Shown in pieces: positions 16,453 through 25,204 of a stretch of 43,414 nt of DNA; positions within the stretch are counted from its first letter, which is position 1; each line of letters begins with the position of its first letter. Origin of the DNA: Clostridiales bacterium (lineage in GTDB: Bacteria; Bacillota; Clostridia; Oscillospirales; UBA644); the NCBI GenBank assembly GCA_016281915.1, contig JAEEJO010000062.1, positions 1 through 43,414 of the forward strand. Reading direction: 5' to 3'. The translations under genes and the position numbers were made by a program. The notes beneath the pieces are model-generated. The model was not told where the DNA came from, searched no databases, and saw only the letters and a list, made by a program, of their open reading frames with translations.

Positions 16453-17577
16453 TTATCCTCCGATTATTTCCTTATATTTTGCCTCTTCGCTGTCTGAACA
16501 AAGAACAAAATGATTTGGAGAAACTTCTCTGAACGTTGGCTGTTCAACGGAATAATCGTGATCGCGAAGCGGAACGTATGTAAGACGCTTTCTGTTCTTT
16601 TCGTAATCAGGATCAGGAAGAGGGATCGCGGAAAGAAGAGAACGTGTGTAAGGATGCAGCGGATGCTTGAAAAGCTCGTCTGAATCTGCAAGTTCTACCA
16701 TTTTACCGAAATACATAACGCCGATTCTGTCAGAGAAATACTTAACAACAGAAAGGTCATGCGCAACGAAAAGGATGGTAATTCCGAGATCATGACGAAG
16801 ATCGTTTAAAAGATTTATGACCTGCGCCTGAATCGAAACGTCAAGAGCAGACACCGGTTCGTCTGCGATGATAAGCTCAGGTTTCATAATTACGGAACGT
16901 GCAACACCTATACGCTGTCTTTGTCCGCCTGAGAACTCGTGAGGATATCTGCCTGCGTGCTCTCTGACAAGTCCGACTGTTTCAAGAACCTGATAGACCA
17001 TTTCGTCTATCTTTTCTTTGTCCTTCATGCCTTTTATAACAAGGCCTTCGGATATTATTTCTCTTACAGTCATACGTGGGTCAAGAGAAGCGATCGGGTC
17101 CTGAAAAATCATCTGTATGCGCGTGATAAGATCACGGTCGACGTGAGCGTTGTCGTATTTTGCAGATGCTATCTGTTTTTTCTGTTCTGCAATAAATGAT
17201 TTAAGGGCTGCTCTCTTTTCAGCTAATATTGCTGATTTGTCGTTGTCATTGCTGTTTTTCAGCTCTTCAGCTTCTTCTTTGAACTTCTTTTTTGCATCTT
17301 TAATGGCGTTTTTATAAGAAAGTGTGCCTGCGCCGATTCTCTGACCTTTAAAATAGATGCTGCCTGAAGTGATATTATAAAGCTTGATGATAGATCTGCC
17401 TGTCGTTGTTTTTCCGCAGCCTGACTCGCCGACAAGCCCGAAAACCTCGCCTTTTTTAATATCAAATGATACGTTATCTACTGCTTTGAGATCGCCGAAA
17501 TGCTGAGAAAGGTTTTCAACTCTGAGAAGAACATTATCGTCGATTGTGTTCGCTGCCTGTTTGTTCATTTCAATCAT
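16453..17577 (-). CDS. oppF: Oligopeptide ABC transporter ATP-binding protein OppF-like
   Basis: This is a 374-residue cytoplasmic ATPase subunit. Motifs: Walker A G-E-S-G-C-G-K-T-T, Q-loop M-I-F-Q-D-P, signature F-S-G-G-Q-R-Q-R, Walker B L-I-I-A-D-E-P, then H-D-L-S-V-V-K. The C-terminal oligopeptide-transporter extension L-H-P-Y-T-R-S-L-L-S-A-I-P-L-P-D-P is present. A Lys/Glu-rich insertion of about 60 residues, probably helical, separates Walker A and the Q-loop and is not usual for OppF. Start ATG 17575-17577 has a perfect AGGAGGTG site 7 nt upstream and overlaps the end of oppD by 8 nt, so translation is probably coupled. Confidence 0.92.
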   Translation of the reverse strand: MIEMNKQAANTIDDNVLLRVENLSQHFGDLKAVDNVSFDIKKGEVFGLVGESGCGKTTTGRSIIKLYNITSGSIYFKGQRIGAGTLSYKNAIKDAKKKFKEEAEELKNSNDNDKSAILAEKRAALKSFIAEQKKQIASAKYDNAHVDRDLITRIQMIFQDPIASLDPRMTVREIISEGLVIKGMKDKEKIDEMVYQVLETVGLVREHAGRYPHEFSGGQRQRIGVARSVIMKPELIIADEPVSALDVSIQAQVINLLNDLRHDLGITILFVAHDLSVVKYFSDRIGVMYFGKMVELADSDELFKHPLHPYTRSLLSAIPLPDPDYEKNRKRLTYVPLRDHDYSVEQPTFREVSPNHFVLCSDSEEAKYKEIIGG

Positions 17578-19738
17578 TGTTTGCACCTCCTGCGTTTTTT
17601 CTGCTTCTTGCAATACGCTCGGTGACTATTCTGGGCGGATCGACATGAGGCGCATCGGGATGGAGCAACCACGTAGCAGCACTGTGAGTATCGCTTATGC
17701 GGAACATGGGCGGCTGTTTTTCAAAGTCGATTTTAAGAGCATATCTGTTTCTCTCCGCAAACGCATCGCCTACGGGGGGATAAATCATATTCGGCGGAGT
17801 TCCGGGAATGGCTTCAAGTTTTTCGTTAGTATCGAGGTCGGGCATAGAAGAAAGAAGCGCCCACGTATACGGATGTGCCGGAGAGTAAAATACGTCTCTT
17901 GATGTTCCATATTCAACGATCTTACCTGCGTACATAACCGCGATCTTGTCAGCCATATTGGCAACAACGCCAAGGTCGTGTGTAATAAAGATGATGGAAA
18001 GATTTCTTTCCTTTTTAAGTTTGTTTATAAGTTCGAGTATCTGTGCCTGAATGGTAACGTCAAGCGCTGTTGTGGGTTCGTCACAGATAAGGATATCCGG
18101 ATTTGCGGCGAGCGCTATGGCAATAACGATACGCTGTCTCATACCGCCGGAGAATTCAAAAGGATATTGTTTATATCTCTTTCTGGGTTCGGGAATACCG
18201 ACTTCTTCCATAAGTTTGAGCGCTCTGAGTTTTGCCATGCGGCGTGTAACCTTGTTTGCAAAGCCTGAGGCGTTGAATTTAAGATAGTCTATAACTGCAA
18301 CGGCTTCATCGTCATAATTACGCTGATCTTTATTAGCAAGCTGCTCTTCGTAATGTTCGCAAAGACGGGTAATTATTTTGCAGATATTGTCTTTGGCAAG
18401 CTGAAGGTCAACGATTGCAGCGGGAGTTACTTTCCATGAAAGTTCTCCGCCTGTCTTAGCGGCTTTTTTATCATACGCCGCTTTCTGACGTGCATAACGT
18501 TTTGTTTCAACTACGTTCTGTTTTTCGCCTTTGAAATATACGTCAACTGCGGATCTGAGGCTTGATTCAAACGTATGCGCTGCGCTGTCCTTGTTGATCT
18601 CAAGAGGATCGATTGACTCATGGACGCTCTTTACAAGCATGTTAGTAAGTGCATCGATTTCGGAACGGACATATTCTTCACCGCCGAAAACCGAAAGGGA
18701 ATCCTTAAGCTCATTGACTACCGACGCTTTCTTTAAAAGATGCTCTTCGGCAGAGTCCTTAAGAGCAATTTTAACGTTGTCGATGAATTCAAGCATGTAA
18801 TTGTCGTCAAGATACCTGCGAAGGAACTTGTTGAGTTCGCCTACAGGAAGATCCGGAAGCTTTTCGCCGGAGAATGTATTGTAGTAGCCCATAGAGAAGA
18901 AGTTGGGCATTTCTTTCTCAATTGCTTTTTGGAGGATCTCTTTAAGACGTGTGAGGTTTGCCGTCATATCGCTGAAATCAGCGGATTTTAGTGTTACTGG
19001 AACGTTCTTTTTAAGTAAAGAAACAAGAGCACGGAGTTCTTCGGCATCTTCACAGACGACATAATCGTTTATTGAACCGAGAGAAAGGTCGCAGATATTT
19101 GTGATTATGTTTTTCTCGTCTTTGAAGGCATTTTTGTCGATAAGAAACAGAGCGTTTTCTATTTCGTCAATAGCTTCTTTTGCATTGTTAGTGGCGTTAT
19201 TGTAAGCAGTTTCAAGTTTAAGGTGAGTAATTTCAAAAGTGTTGAAATTGCGGCACTTTTCAGAGATACTCTTCGCCTTTGCGGGATCGCCTGCCGCAGA
19301 AGATTTGATCATGGCTTTTTCGAGAAGCGCAAGGTAGTCGTTAAAGGCTTTTCTGCAGGCTTTCTGACGTGCTTTTCCTTTGAGGATCATTGCCTCGGTA
19401 AGCTGTTTGCCTACTCGCATGATCGGGTTAAGGCTTGAAAGAGGATCCTGGAATATCATTGCGATTTTATCGCCGCGGATCTTATAAAACTCGTCTTCTG
19501 GTATTTTCAGAAGATCTCTGCCGTCATAAATTATTTCTCCGCCGTCTATGATAGCGTTTCCTGCAAGGATACCGAGTATTGCTTTGGACGTAACTGATTT
19601 GCCGGAGCCGGATTCACCGACGATAGCAAGAGTTTCGCCGTCTTTAAGTTCGAATGAAATATCTCTTACGGCCTGCAGTTTTCCTGAAACAGTGCGGAAA
19701 GAGATTCTTAAATTTCTGACTTCCAATTTATTTGCCAT
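17570..19738 (-). CDS. oppD: Oligopeptide ABC transporter ATP-binding protein OppD-like with very large insertion
   Basis: This protein has 722 residues against the usual ~330 for OppD. The N-terminus is normal, with Walker A G-E-S-G-S-G-K-S at 41-48 and Q-loop glutamine at 97. The signature F-S-G-G-M-R-Q-R begins only at about residue 529, followed by Walker B I-L-I-C-D-E-P, the switch His in F-I-T-H-D and the oligopeptide-transporter C-terminal extension. About 370 extra residues, charged and apparently helical, therefore sit in the helical subdomain between Q-loop and signature. All catalytic motifs are intact and the frame is continuous, so it is likely functional. GGAGGAAT at the end of oppC is its ribosome binding site. 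Confidence 0.9.
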   Translation of the reverse strand: MANKLEVRNLRISFRTVSGKLQAVRDISFELKDGETLAIVGESGSGKSVTSKAILGILAGNAIIDGGEIIYDGRDLLKIPEDEFYKIRGDKIAMIFQDPLSSLNPIMRVGKQLTEAMILKGKARQKACRKAFNDYLALLEKAMIKSSAAGDPAKAKSISEKCRNFNTFEITHLKLETAYNNATNNAKEAIDEIENALFLIDKNAFKDEKNIITNICDLSLGSINDYVVCEDAEELRALVSLLKKNVPVTLKSADFSDMTANLTRLKEILQKAIEKEMPNFFSMGYYNTFSGEKLPDLPVGELNKFLRRYLDDNYMLEFIDNVKIALKDSAEEHLLKKASVVNELKDSLSVFGGEEYVRSEIDALTNMLVKSVHESIDPLEINKDSAAHTFESSLRSAVDVYFKGEKQNVVETKRYARQKAAYDKKAAKTGGELSWKVTPAAIVDLQLAKDNICKIITRLCEHYEEQLANKDQRNYDDEAVAVIDYLKFNASGFANKVTRRMAKLRALKLMEEVGIPEPRKRYKQYPFEFSGGMRQRIVIAIALAANPDILICDEPTTALDVTIQAQILELINKLKKERNLSIIFITHDLGVVANMADKIAVMYAGKIVEYGTSRDVFYSPAHPYTWALLSSMPDLDTNEKLEAIPGTPPNMIYPPVGDAFAERNRYALKIDFEKQPPMFRISDTHSAATWLLHPDAPHVDPPRIVTERIARSRKNAGGANND

Positions 19739-19741
19739 AAT

Positions 19742-21280
19742 TTATTCCTCCACTCCGCGCAGCGACGGGTTGAACGCATCGCGCAAACCGTTGCCGAATA
19801 AGTTAAATGAAATTTCAAGAAGGGAGATAAAGACTGCGGGGAAAAGGATGATGTGCGGGAATGTTTGCAGATATCCCTGTCCCTGAGCAAGCATTGTACC
19901 TACCGACGTAAGAGCTGAAGTTTCAAGATTGATGATGCCTAAATATGAAAGAGATGATTCTGAGAATATAACGCCGGGTATAGTAAGAACGGCGCCTGTG
20001 ATTATGGTGCCTATCGAGTTGGGGAAGATATGCTTGAACATAAGTCTGCCGTCTTTTGCACCCAGAGTTCTGGCAGCAAGGATATATTCATGTCCTTTGA
20101 AACGATAGAACTGAAGACGGACTCTTGACGCCATGCCTACCCAGCCCGTCATAACGAAAGCAAAGAGCAATGACGGGAGTGCGCCTACTTTTTCGGCAAG
20201 ATGAAGTTTGAAGAGTGTTACAACAACTATGAAGGGAACGGATGCAAGAATATCGCTGACACGTTCAAGAATGATATCTACCGCACCGCCGTAATAGCCT
20301 TCGACTGATCCGTAAAGAGCGCCAATGGTGAGATTGATGATGGAAACAAAGATGGCAAGAAGGAATGAAAGTCTCGCACCGGCGGCAAGGCAGGTGAAAA
20401 TATCCTGTCCGTATGCATTGGTACCAAAGAGGAATGACGGTTCGTGACCGTTTTTATAAATATAATATTCACGGTAAAGAACACGAACCTTATAGCCCGT
20501 CTGATTCTTTACTGCATATGCAAACCATTCTCCGTTTGCACCCGTATCGGTCGCGATACGCATTTTACTTGTGTAATCTGCGCGTTCCTTATTGGATGAA
20601 GTGATATAATTCGGAATGTAATTGCCGTTTTTATCGAGCATGGGCTCGCCGCTTGAAGTAGCGTTGTTGTTTTTCAGTTTATACCAGAAGTTTGCGCCCG
20701 CATTGCCGATCGTGTAATTCGTCTTGTAGTTTTCGGGCATGGGATAAATAACCTGAATTTCATTTTCATCCTGATATTGCTGAAGTGCAGCATATTCGGC
20801 CGCAGTGAGGTTAAGGAATACATAACCGACCATGTTGTATGAATCGGCTTTAAACCTGTATGATTCGTTGCCTTCAGCGTCTTTCATGATCTTCGGTTCA
20901 CCGATGACTGCTTTGTAACCGCTTTCCTCACCGATCGCATTGTAATAGAGGTAGCCGGCGCGGGAATCGGTTTTTGTGAACGTTCCGTCCCAGATGCCGA
21001 GTGGAGCGAGAAGGTCGAATTTAGGAAGAACCGTTTTATAATAACCGTCTCTGTGTTCAACCGTATAAGGAGAGAAAATAGGAACGATTATTGCGAAAAG
21101 AATAAGAATTATAATTATGATCGCCGCGGCGACAGAGCTTTTGTTTTTGCGGAAGCGTATCCACGCATCTTTGAAATAGCCTATGGGTTTTGTTTCGAGT
21201 TTTTTATCGTATATCTTTTCACCAACGGGAGCAAATTCGAATTTCTCTTTGGGGATAGACATATATTCGTTATTCTGCAT
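19742..21280 (-). CDS. oppC: Oligopeptide ABC transporter permease OppC-like with extracytoplasmic insertion
   Basis: This permease has 512 residues, compared with about 300 normally. After a soluble N-terminus that contains the OppC F-K-D-A-W-I-R-F-R-K-N-K block, the first helix ends near residue 68. An extra polar domain of about 180-200 residues follows before the conserved F-G-T-N-A-Y-G-Q-D-I-F-T block. The remaining helices and the coupling motif region (A-A-R-T-L-G-A-K-D) are standard. The extra domain must face outside the membrane and could contact OppA. Start ATG shares its A with the oppB TAA stop (TAATG), a coupled arrangement. Confidence 0.92.
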   Translation of the reverse strand: MQNNEYMSIPKEKFEFAPVGEKIYDKKLETKPIGYFKDAWIRFRKNKSSVAAAIIIIILILFAIIVPIFSPYTVEHRDGYYKTVLPKFDLLAPLGIWDGTFTKTDSRAGYLYYNAIGEESGYKAVIGEPKIMKDAEGNESYRFKADSYNMVGYVFLNLTAAEYAALQQYQDENEIQVIYPMPENYKTNYTIGNAGANFWYKLKNNNATSSGEPMLDKNGNYIPNYITSSNKERADYTSKMRIATDTGANGEWFAYAVKNQTGYKVRVLYREYYIYKNGHEPSFLFGTNAYGQDIFTCLAAGARLSFLLAIFVSIINLTIGALYGSVEGYYGGAVDIILERVSDILASVPFIVVVTLFKLHLAEKVGALPSLLFAFVMTGWVGMASRVRLQFYRFKGHEYILAARTLGAKDGRLMFKHIFPNSIGTIITGAVLTIPGVIFSESSLSYLGIINLETSALTSVGTMLAQGQGYLQTFPHIILFPAVFISLLEISFNLFGNGLRDAFNPSLRGVEE

Positions 21281-22239
21281 TATTTTTTCGCCCCCATTCT
21301 GATTCTGGGATCAATAAATCCGTAGCTGATATCCATTACGATACCGGAGAAAAGACCTATAAAAGTATAAAAGAACGTAAGAGCCATAAAGAAGTTGTAG
21401 TCTCTTAGATTGATGGAGCTTATATAGAGAGAACCGACACCGGGTATCGCGAATATTTTTTCGATAATAAGCGATCCCGAGATGATACCGATAAATTCAC
21501 CGATTATCATTGGTAAAATTACTACCATGGCATTACGCATCGCGTGACGTGCCGTAGCCTGAGCCTTCGTAAGACCTTTTGTGCGGGCGAGAAGCATATA
21601 ATCGCCCGTCAGAACTTCTGAAAGTTCGGCTCTTGTGTATCTGGCAAGTCCGGCAATAACGCCAAATCCAAGCGACATGATCGCAGGCATCATACTGATA
21701 AACATTCTGAAGCTGAGAAGAGACGTTGTTTCGCTTGACGGAATAGTTATCGGGAAAAGACCTGCCTTGAAGCAGAGGAAATACTGAACAAGGAAGGCAT
21801 AAACATATGAAGGAACAGATATAAAAAGCATAACGGCAGTAGAAATCACGTGGTCCTGCCATTTATTCTTTTTCAGCGCCGCATAGATACCGAAGGCAAG
21901 TCCGATAGGTATTGCGATAAGTATTGAGTAAAGGTTGACCATAATGGTATAGGGCAGCTTCTGCATCAATACGCTCCAAACGCTGAGAGTTTCATACATC
22001 TGCTCCCCTACGCCCCAGTCCCACTTGGTGATAATATTTTTAAGGAACAGACCATACTGGACGAGTAACGGTTTGCCGTAGCCCATCTGTTCGCGTTTCA
22101 TTAATATAATGTTGATATCTTTACCCATCTCTTTTACTGCGGGAAGCGGCAAAAGCTTAATGAGAACGAAGCACATTGTCATAATAACAAACAATGTGAA
22201 GATCATCAACAGAATTCTTTTTATGGTATACTTTACCAT
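21280..22239 (-). CDS. oppB: Oligopeptide ABC transporter permease OppB-like
   Basis: This is a 319-residue, six-helix permease of normal size. It begins M-V-K-Y-T-I-K-R-I-L-L-M, typical of OppB, and contains the coupling motif region L-L-A-R-T-K-G-L-T and an E-K-I-F-A-I-P-G-V-G block. I chose ATG 22237-22239, with GGAG about 10 nt upstream; longer in-frame starts (for example at 22275) add a sequence unlike any OppB N-terminus. It follows oppA after a 211-nt gap holding strong hairpins. Confidence 0.92.
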   Translation of the reverse strand: MVKYTIKRILLMIFTLFVIMTMCFVLIKLLPLPAVKEMGKDINIILMKREQMGYGKPLLVQYGLFLKNIITKWDWGVGEQMYETLSVWSVLMQKLPYTIMVNLYSILIAIPIGLAFGIYAALKKNKWQDHVISTAVMLFISVPSYVYAFLVQYFLCFKAGLFPITIPSSETTSLLSFRMFISMMPAIMSLGFGVIAGLARYTRAELSEVLTGDYMLLARTKGLTKAQATARHAMRNAMVVILPMIIGEFIGIISGSLIIEKIFAIPGVGSLYISSINLRDYNFFMALTFFYTFIGLFSGIVMDISYGFIDPRIRMGAKK

Positions 22240-22364
22240 TTTACACAAGCTCCATTCAGTTTTCTCTGTTTTCATAAATTGATTACATCCAAAACAGTGT
22301 GGGTCGAACAAAAGCGGTAATAATTGCAGTTTTGTCAGCACCATACTGTTTTGAATATAATCAA

Positions 22365-22428
22365 ATCTTCGGGCAGAGTACGAAAAGTGCACTGCCCGAA
22401 GATTATTTCGGGAGCCGACAATCGGCTC
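22365..22428 (-). promoter_or_regulatory. Two intercistronic hairpins between oppA and oppB
   Basis: Just after the oppA stop, the minus-strand RNA can form a 7-bp hairpin, GAGCCGA with TCGGCTC (22412-22428, TTG loop). It can then form a perfect 12-bp hairpin, ATCTTCGGGCAG (22403-22392) with its complement (22376-22365), followed by a weak T-rich tail (TTTGATTATATT). Such structures commonly protect the binding-protein message and partly end transcription, so that more OppA than permease is made. That role is inferred. Confidence 0.7.
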
Positions 22429-22450
22429 AGCGAGTATCAGATAAGATTAA

Positions 22451-24955
22451 TTAATAAGAGATACCGCTCTTTACAGAAGCCCACTCCTCGTCGTTGTAGT
22501 TGTAGGTGAGGTATCTGAGTCCGCCGTAACCAACGATCTGGATATAATCCTGTGTAGCATACTCAACTTTACGTGTAAGAAGAGCAGCAGTGTTTCTGTA
22601 GTAAATAGGAGCAGTTACAAAGCTTTCGAGGTATGTATTTTCGAGAGCTGCGAATACTTCGCATCTTTCGGGATAAGTATGATCGGCAAATTTGCCAACC
22701 TTGGAATCGATAGCTTCAACTGCATCGCCGTTGCACCAGTGAGCCCAGTCCTGAAGAGATGCTGTGATGGACTGACCGCTGACGGTAAGGGTAACTGAAA
22801 CTTTTTCGGTTTCGTAACCAACTTCCATCTGGTTTCCGGATCCGTCTGCTGCATCGCAGTAGCACTGGTAAAGAAGTGTGAACGGAGACATAGAAGCGCC
22901 GCCCCATGTAGTGAAGATGATGGTAGCGTTTCCGGAATACATCGTCTCATAGTAATCGGGGTCTTCTGTCATCTGAAGGGAGATCTTGCCTTCGAACGGT
23001 GTGCCTACGCAAACCGCTTTGATGGAATCGTTGAAGAAGTTGAACATCTTAACGTAGATTTCATCGGAAGAGTATACTCTGAAGTCGAGGATGATATCGG
23101 AAGAACCATCCCAAAGACCATCTGTTGTAGCCTTCTCAGCAGCTACTTTCATAAGTTCGGTAGCCTGTTCGGGATCGAAACCGGTAATGGAGTCGTAAGC
23201 TTCGTCGAGATCTTCGTAAGCTTTTCCGTCGCCGTATTCAACATTGTAAAGATCAACGATAGCTTTCTTAGCGTATTCGCTGTCACGGTAAAGTTCGCCG
23301 GTGAACGGGTTATAGCAGTACATATAGTTGAGAAGTCCGTAACCCGGTTCGTGAGCTGCGGTGTATTCAGCGCAGAATTTTTCACGGTCGATAGCGAGTG
23401 AGAATGCCTGTCTGAATTCCTTAATTGTAAGGATTACAGCGTTGTTGCCGATAGCTTCGAGTTTTTCTTTATTGGTGTTGAAAGAAATCTTTGTGGTGTA
23501 GGACTGCGGTTCGTAAATGAGACGGTCGCTGGAAGCGTAGGTCTCAAGGTCTGTAGAGTCAAGACCGATGCTGTCAATTTCGCCGTTAAGGAACGCCTGG
23601 AGAGCGGTCTTATGTTCGGAGATAACCTGGCAGGAGATCTTATCGGTCTGATACTGACCAACGTGTTTACCGTCGCTGTAGCCGTACCAGTTGTCGTTTC
23701 TTGTGAAGGTGAGCTGTTTGTCGAGCTCATAGTATGTGAGGTCGTAAGGACCATAAGAAACGGATTTATCAACTGTGGTGCAGTATGTGTTTGTGATGGA
23801 AGCAGCGTTTTCTGCATTAGCTTCAACTACGTTGCCGTCTGCATCATACCATGTCTGGCAGGATTCGTAAAGATCCTGTTTAACAAGCCACGGAGAGCTG
23901 AGGTTGTAGGGAACATAGAATGCAGGTTCTGCGATGGGGTTAGCAGTAACAAGAAGAAGTGTGTATTCGTCAAGAGCTTTGATACCAACTTCATCCCATG
24001 TTACAGGAGCAAGGGACTGAGAAACATACAGATAATCTGCAGCGTATGCTTCGTAGGGAGCACCTGCTGAGAGGTATGTATCGTAAAGATACTTTGCGGA
24101 TACCCAGTCTTCTGCTTCGCCTTCTTCGACAGCAGCGTCACGGTAGAGAGTTTCATCAGTTACTTTTACATACTGAGGAGCTGTGTTACCGTCAGCATCG
24201 GGAGCGCCTACTATGCCCCAGAAACCGAGGTCAAGGTAGAGATTGTCGTTAGCAAGAGCGTTTGCAGCATCGTCGCCTGCGAGAGAATAGGAAACTTTTC
24301 CGTTATAGAAGTATGCTTTTGCATTTACTACTTCAAATTCACCGGAATAGAAAGAGTCTGCACGTCTGTTGATGGCAAGAGGATCAAGGAGCTGTTTCAT
24401 AGAGTAAACGTATGTTTCAGCATTGATCTTTGTGCCGTCGGACCAGGTTACGAGCGGATTAAGAGCGATTTTCCAGGCTTTGCCTGTTTCGCCGGACTGG
24501 ATTCCGTACTGTCCGACATAGTCAGCGGTAACATCAACGGGAAGAGCTGCTGCTGCTTCGGGGATGATGGTATAACCGGAAAGGTCTTCGTTGAGTACAA
24601 AATCGTAAAGAGCAGTGGAAATGTAACCGAGGACGTAAGAGTCATCGCTTGTTTCCCATGCATGGGGGTTCCAGTTAAGACCGGTTGTGCCGCCGATGAA
24701 GTCAAGGAAAGTATAGGATGCTTCGTCGGAGTAGTCTTTGCCGGCTACACCGTCGAAAACATTGTCTTCTGCGGGTGTTTCGGTTTCGCTACCCGGTTCT
24801 CCGGAAGGTTCTTCGGAAGGTTCGTTGCCGGGCTGTTCGGTCTCTGTGTTCTCATTGCCAGATTCGTTGGTGGGTGTTTCTTTGTCGCACGCTGCAAGAG
24901 CGAACATAGAAAACGCCATTACGAGAGCAAGAAAGACCGCAATCATTCTTTTCAT
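22451..24955 (-). CDS. oppA: Oligopeptide-binding lipoprotein OppA-like
   Basis: This is an 834-residue solute-binding protein of the SBP_bac_5 class, anchored outside the membrane by a lipid. The signal peptide ends in the lipobox L-A-A-C near residue 23, followed by an acidic, Pro/Glu/Thr-rich linker of about 45 residues. Blocks such as N-W-N-P-H-A-W-E-T, K-I-A-L-N-P-L-V-T-W-S-D-G-T-K-I and F-R-Q-A-F-S-L-A-I-D-R are family hallmarks. It is longer than typical OppA (~540 residues). The start ATG 24953-24955 has GGAGG 7 nt upstream and is preferred to an ATG at 24970. First gene of the operon, with a perfect promoter at 25022-25050. Confidence 0.92.
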   Translation of the reverse strand: MKRMIAVFLALVMAFSMFALAACDKETPTNESGNENTETEQPGNEPSEEPSGEPGSETETPAEDNVFDGVAGKDYSDEASYTFLDFIGGTTGLNWNPHAWETSDDSYVLGYISTALYDFVLNEDLSGYTIIPEAAAALPVDVTADYVGQYGIQSGETGKAWKIALNPLVTWSDGTKINAETYVYSMKQLLDPLAINRRADSFYSGEFEVVNAKAYFYNGKVSYSLAGDDAANALANDNLYLDLGFWGIVGAPDADGNTAPQYVKVTDETLYRDAAVEEGEAEDWVSAKYLYDTYLSAGAPYEAYAADYLYVSQSLAPVTWDEVGIKALDEYTLLLVTANPIAEPAFYVPYNLSSPWLVKQDLYESCQTWYDADGNVVEANAENAASITNTYCTTVDKSVSYGPYDLTYYELDKQLTFTRNDNWYGYSDGKHVGQYQTDKISCQVISEHKTALQAFLNGEIDSIGLDSTDLETYASSDRLIYEPQSYTTKISFNTNKEKLEAIGNNAVILTIKEFRQAFSLAIDREKFCAEYTAAHEPGYGLLNYMYCYNPFTGELYRDSEYAKKAIVDLYNVEYGDGKAYEDLDEAYDSITGFDPEQATELMKVAAEKATTDGLWDGSSDIILDFRVYSSDEIYVKMFNFFNDSIKAVCVGTPFEGKISLQMTEDPDYYETMYSGNATIIFTTWGGASMSPFTLLYQCYCDAADGSGNQMEVGYETEKVSVTLTVSGQSITASLQDWAHWCNGDAVEAIDSKVGKFADHTYPERCEVFAALENTYLESFVTAPIYYRNTAALLTRKVEYATQDYIQIVGYGGLRYLTYNYNDEEWASVKSGISY

Positions 24956-25021
24956 TGTACAATCCTCCAAATAAGATTTTGTGACTAAGCGTTTTATTCG
25001 CTTAATTCAATTATACGATTT

Positions 25022-25050
25022 ATTATACAATAAATAACACGGATTGTCAA
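25022..25050 (-). promoter_or_regulatory. Sigma-A promoter of the opp operon
   Basis: Minus strand TTGACA (25045-25050), 17 nt, TATAAT (25022-25027): perfect consensus. The ~60-nt leader can form a short AAGCG/CGCTT hairpin (24987-25003). Confidence 0.85.
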
Positions 25051-25146
25051 TAGCCTCTTAAAAAAAAGTTTATTTTTTTATGATTATTTATCTCCTCCAG
25101 CCTGTCGAAAACCGTTCGTGATTTAGAATATATTATATAATTGTAA

Positions 25147-25186
25147 TAAAAAAAGCAGAAGCCCTCCTTTATGTAAGGAGGACTTC
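25147..25186 (-). terminator. Intrinsic terminator after ade
   Basis: On the minus strand GAAGTCCTCCTT pairs with AAGGAGGGCTTC around a short loop (one G-U), followed by TGCTTTTTTT. It closes the glgB-activase-GRE-ade operon. Confidence 0.85.
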
Positions 25187-25204
25187 AGTAAAAATGCAAA
25201 GATT

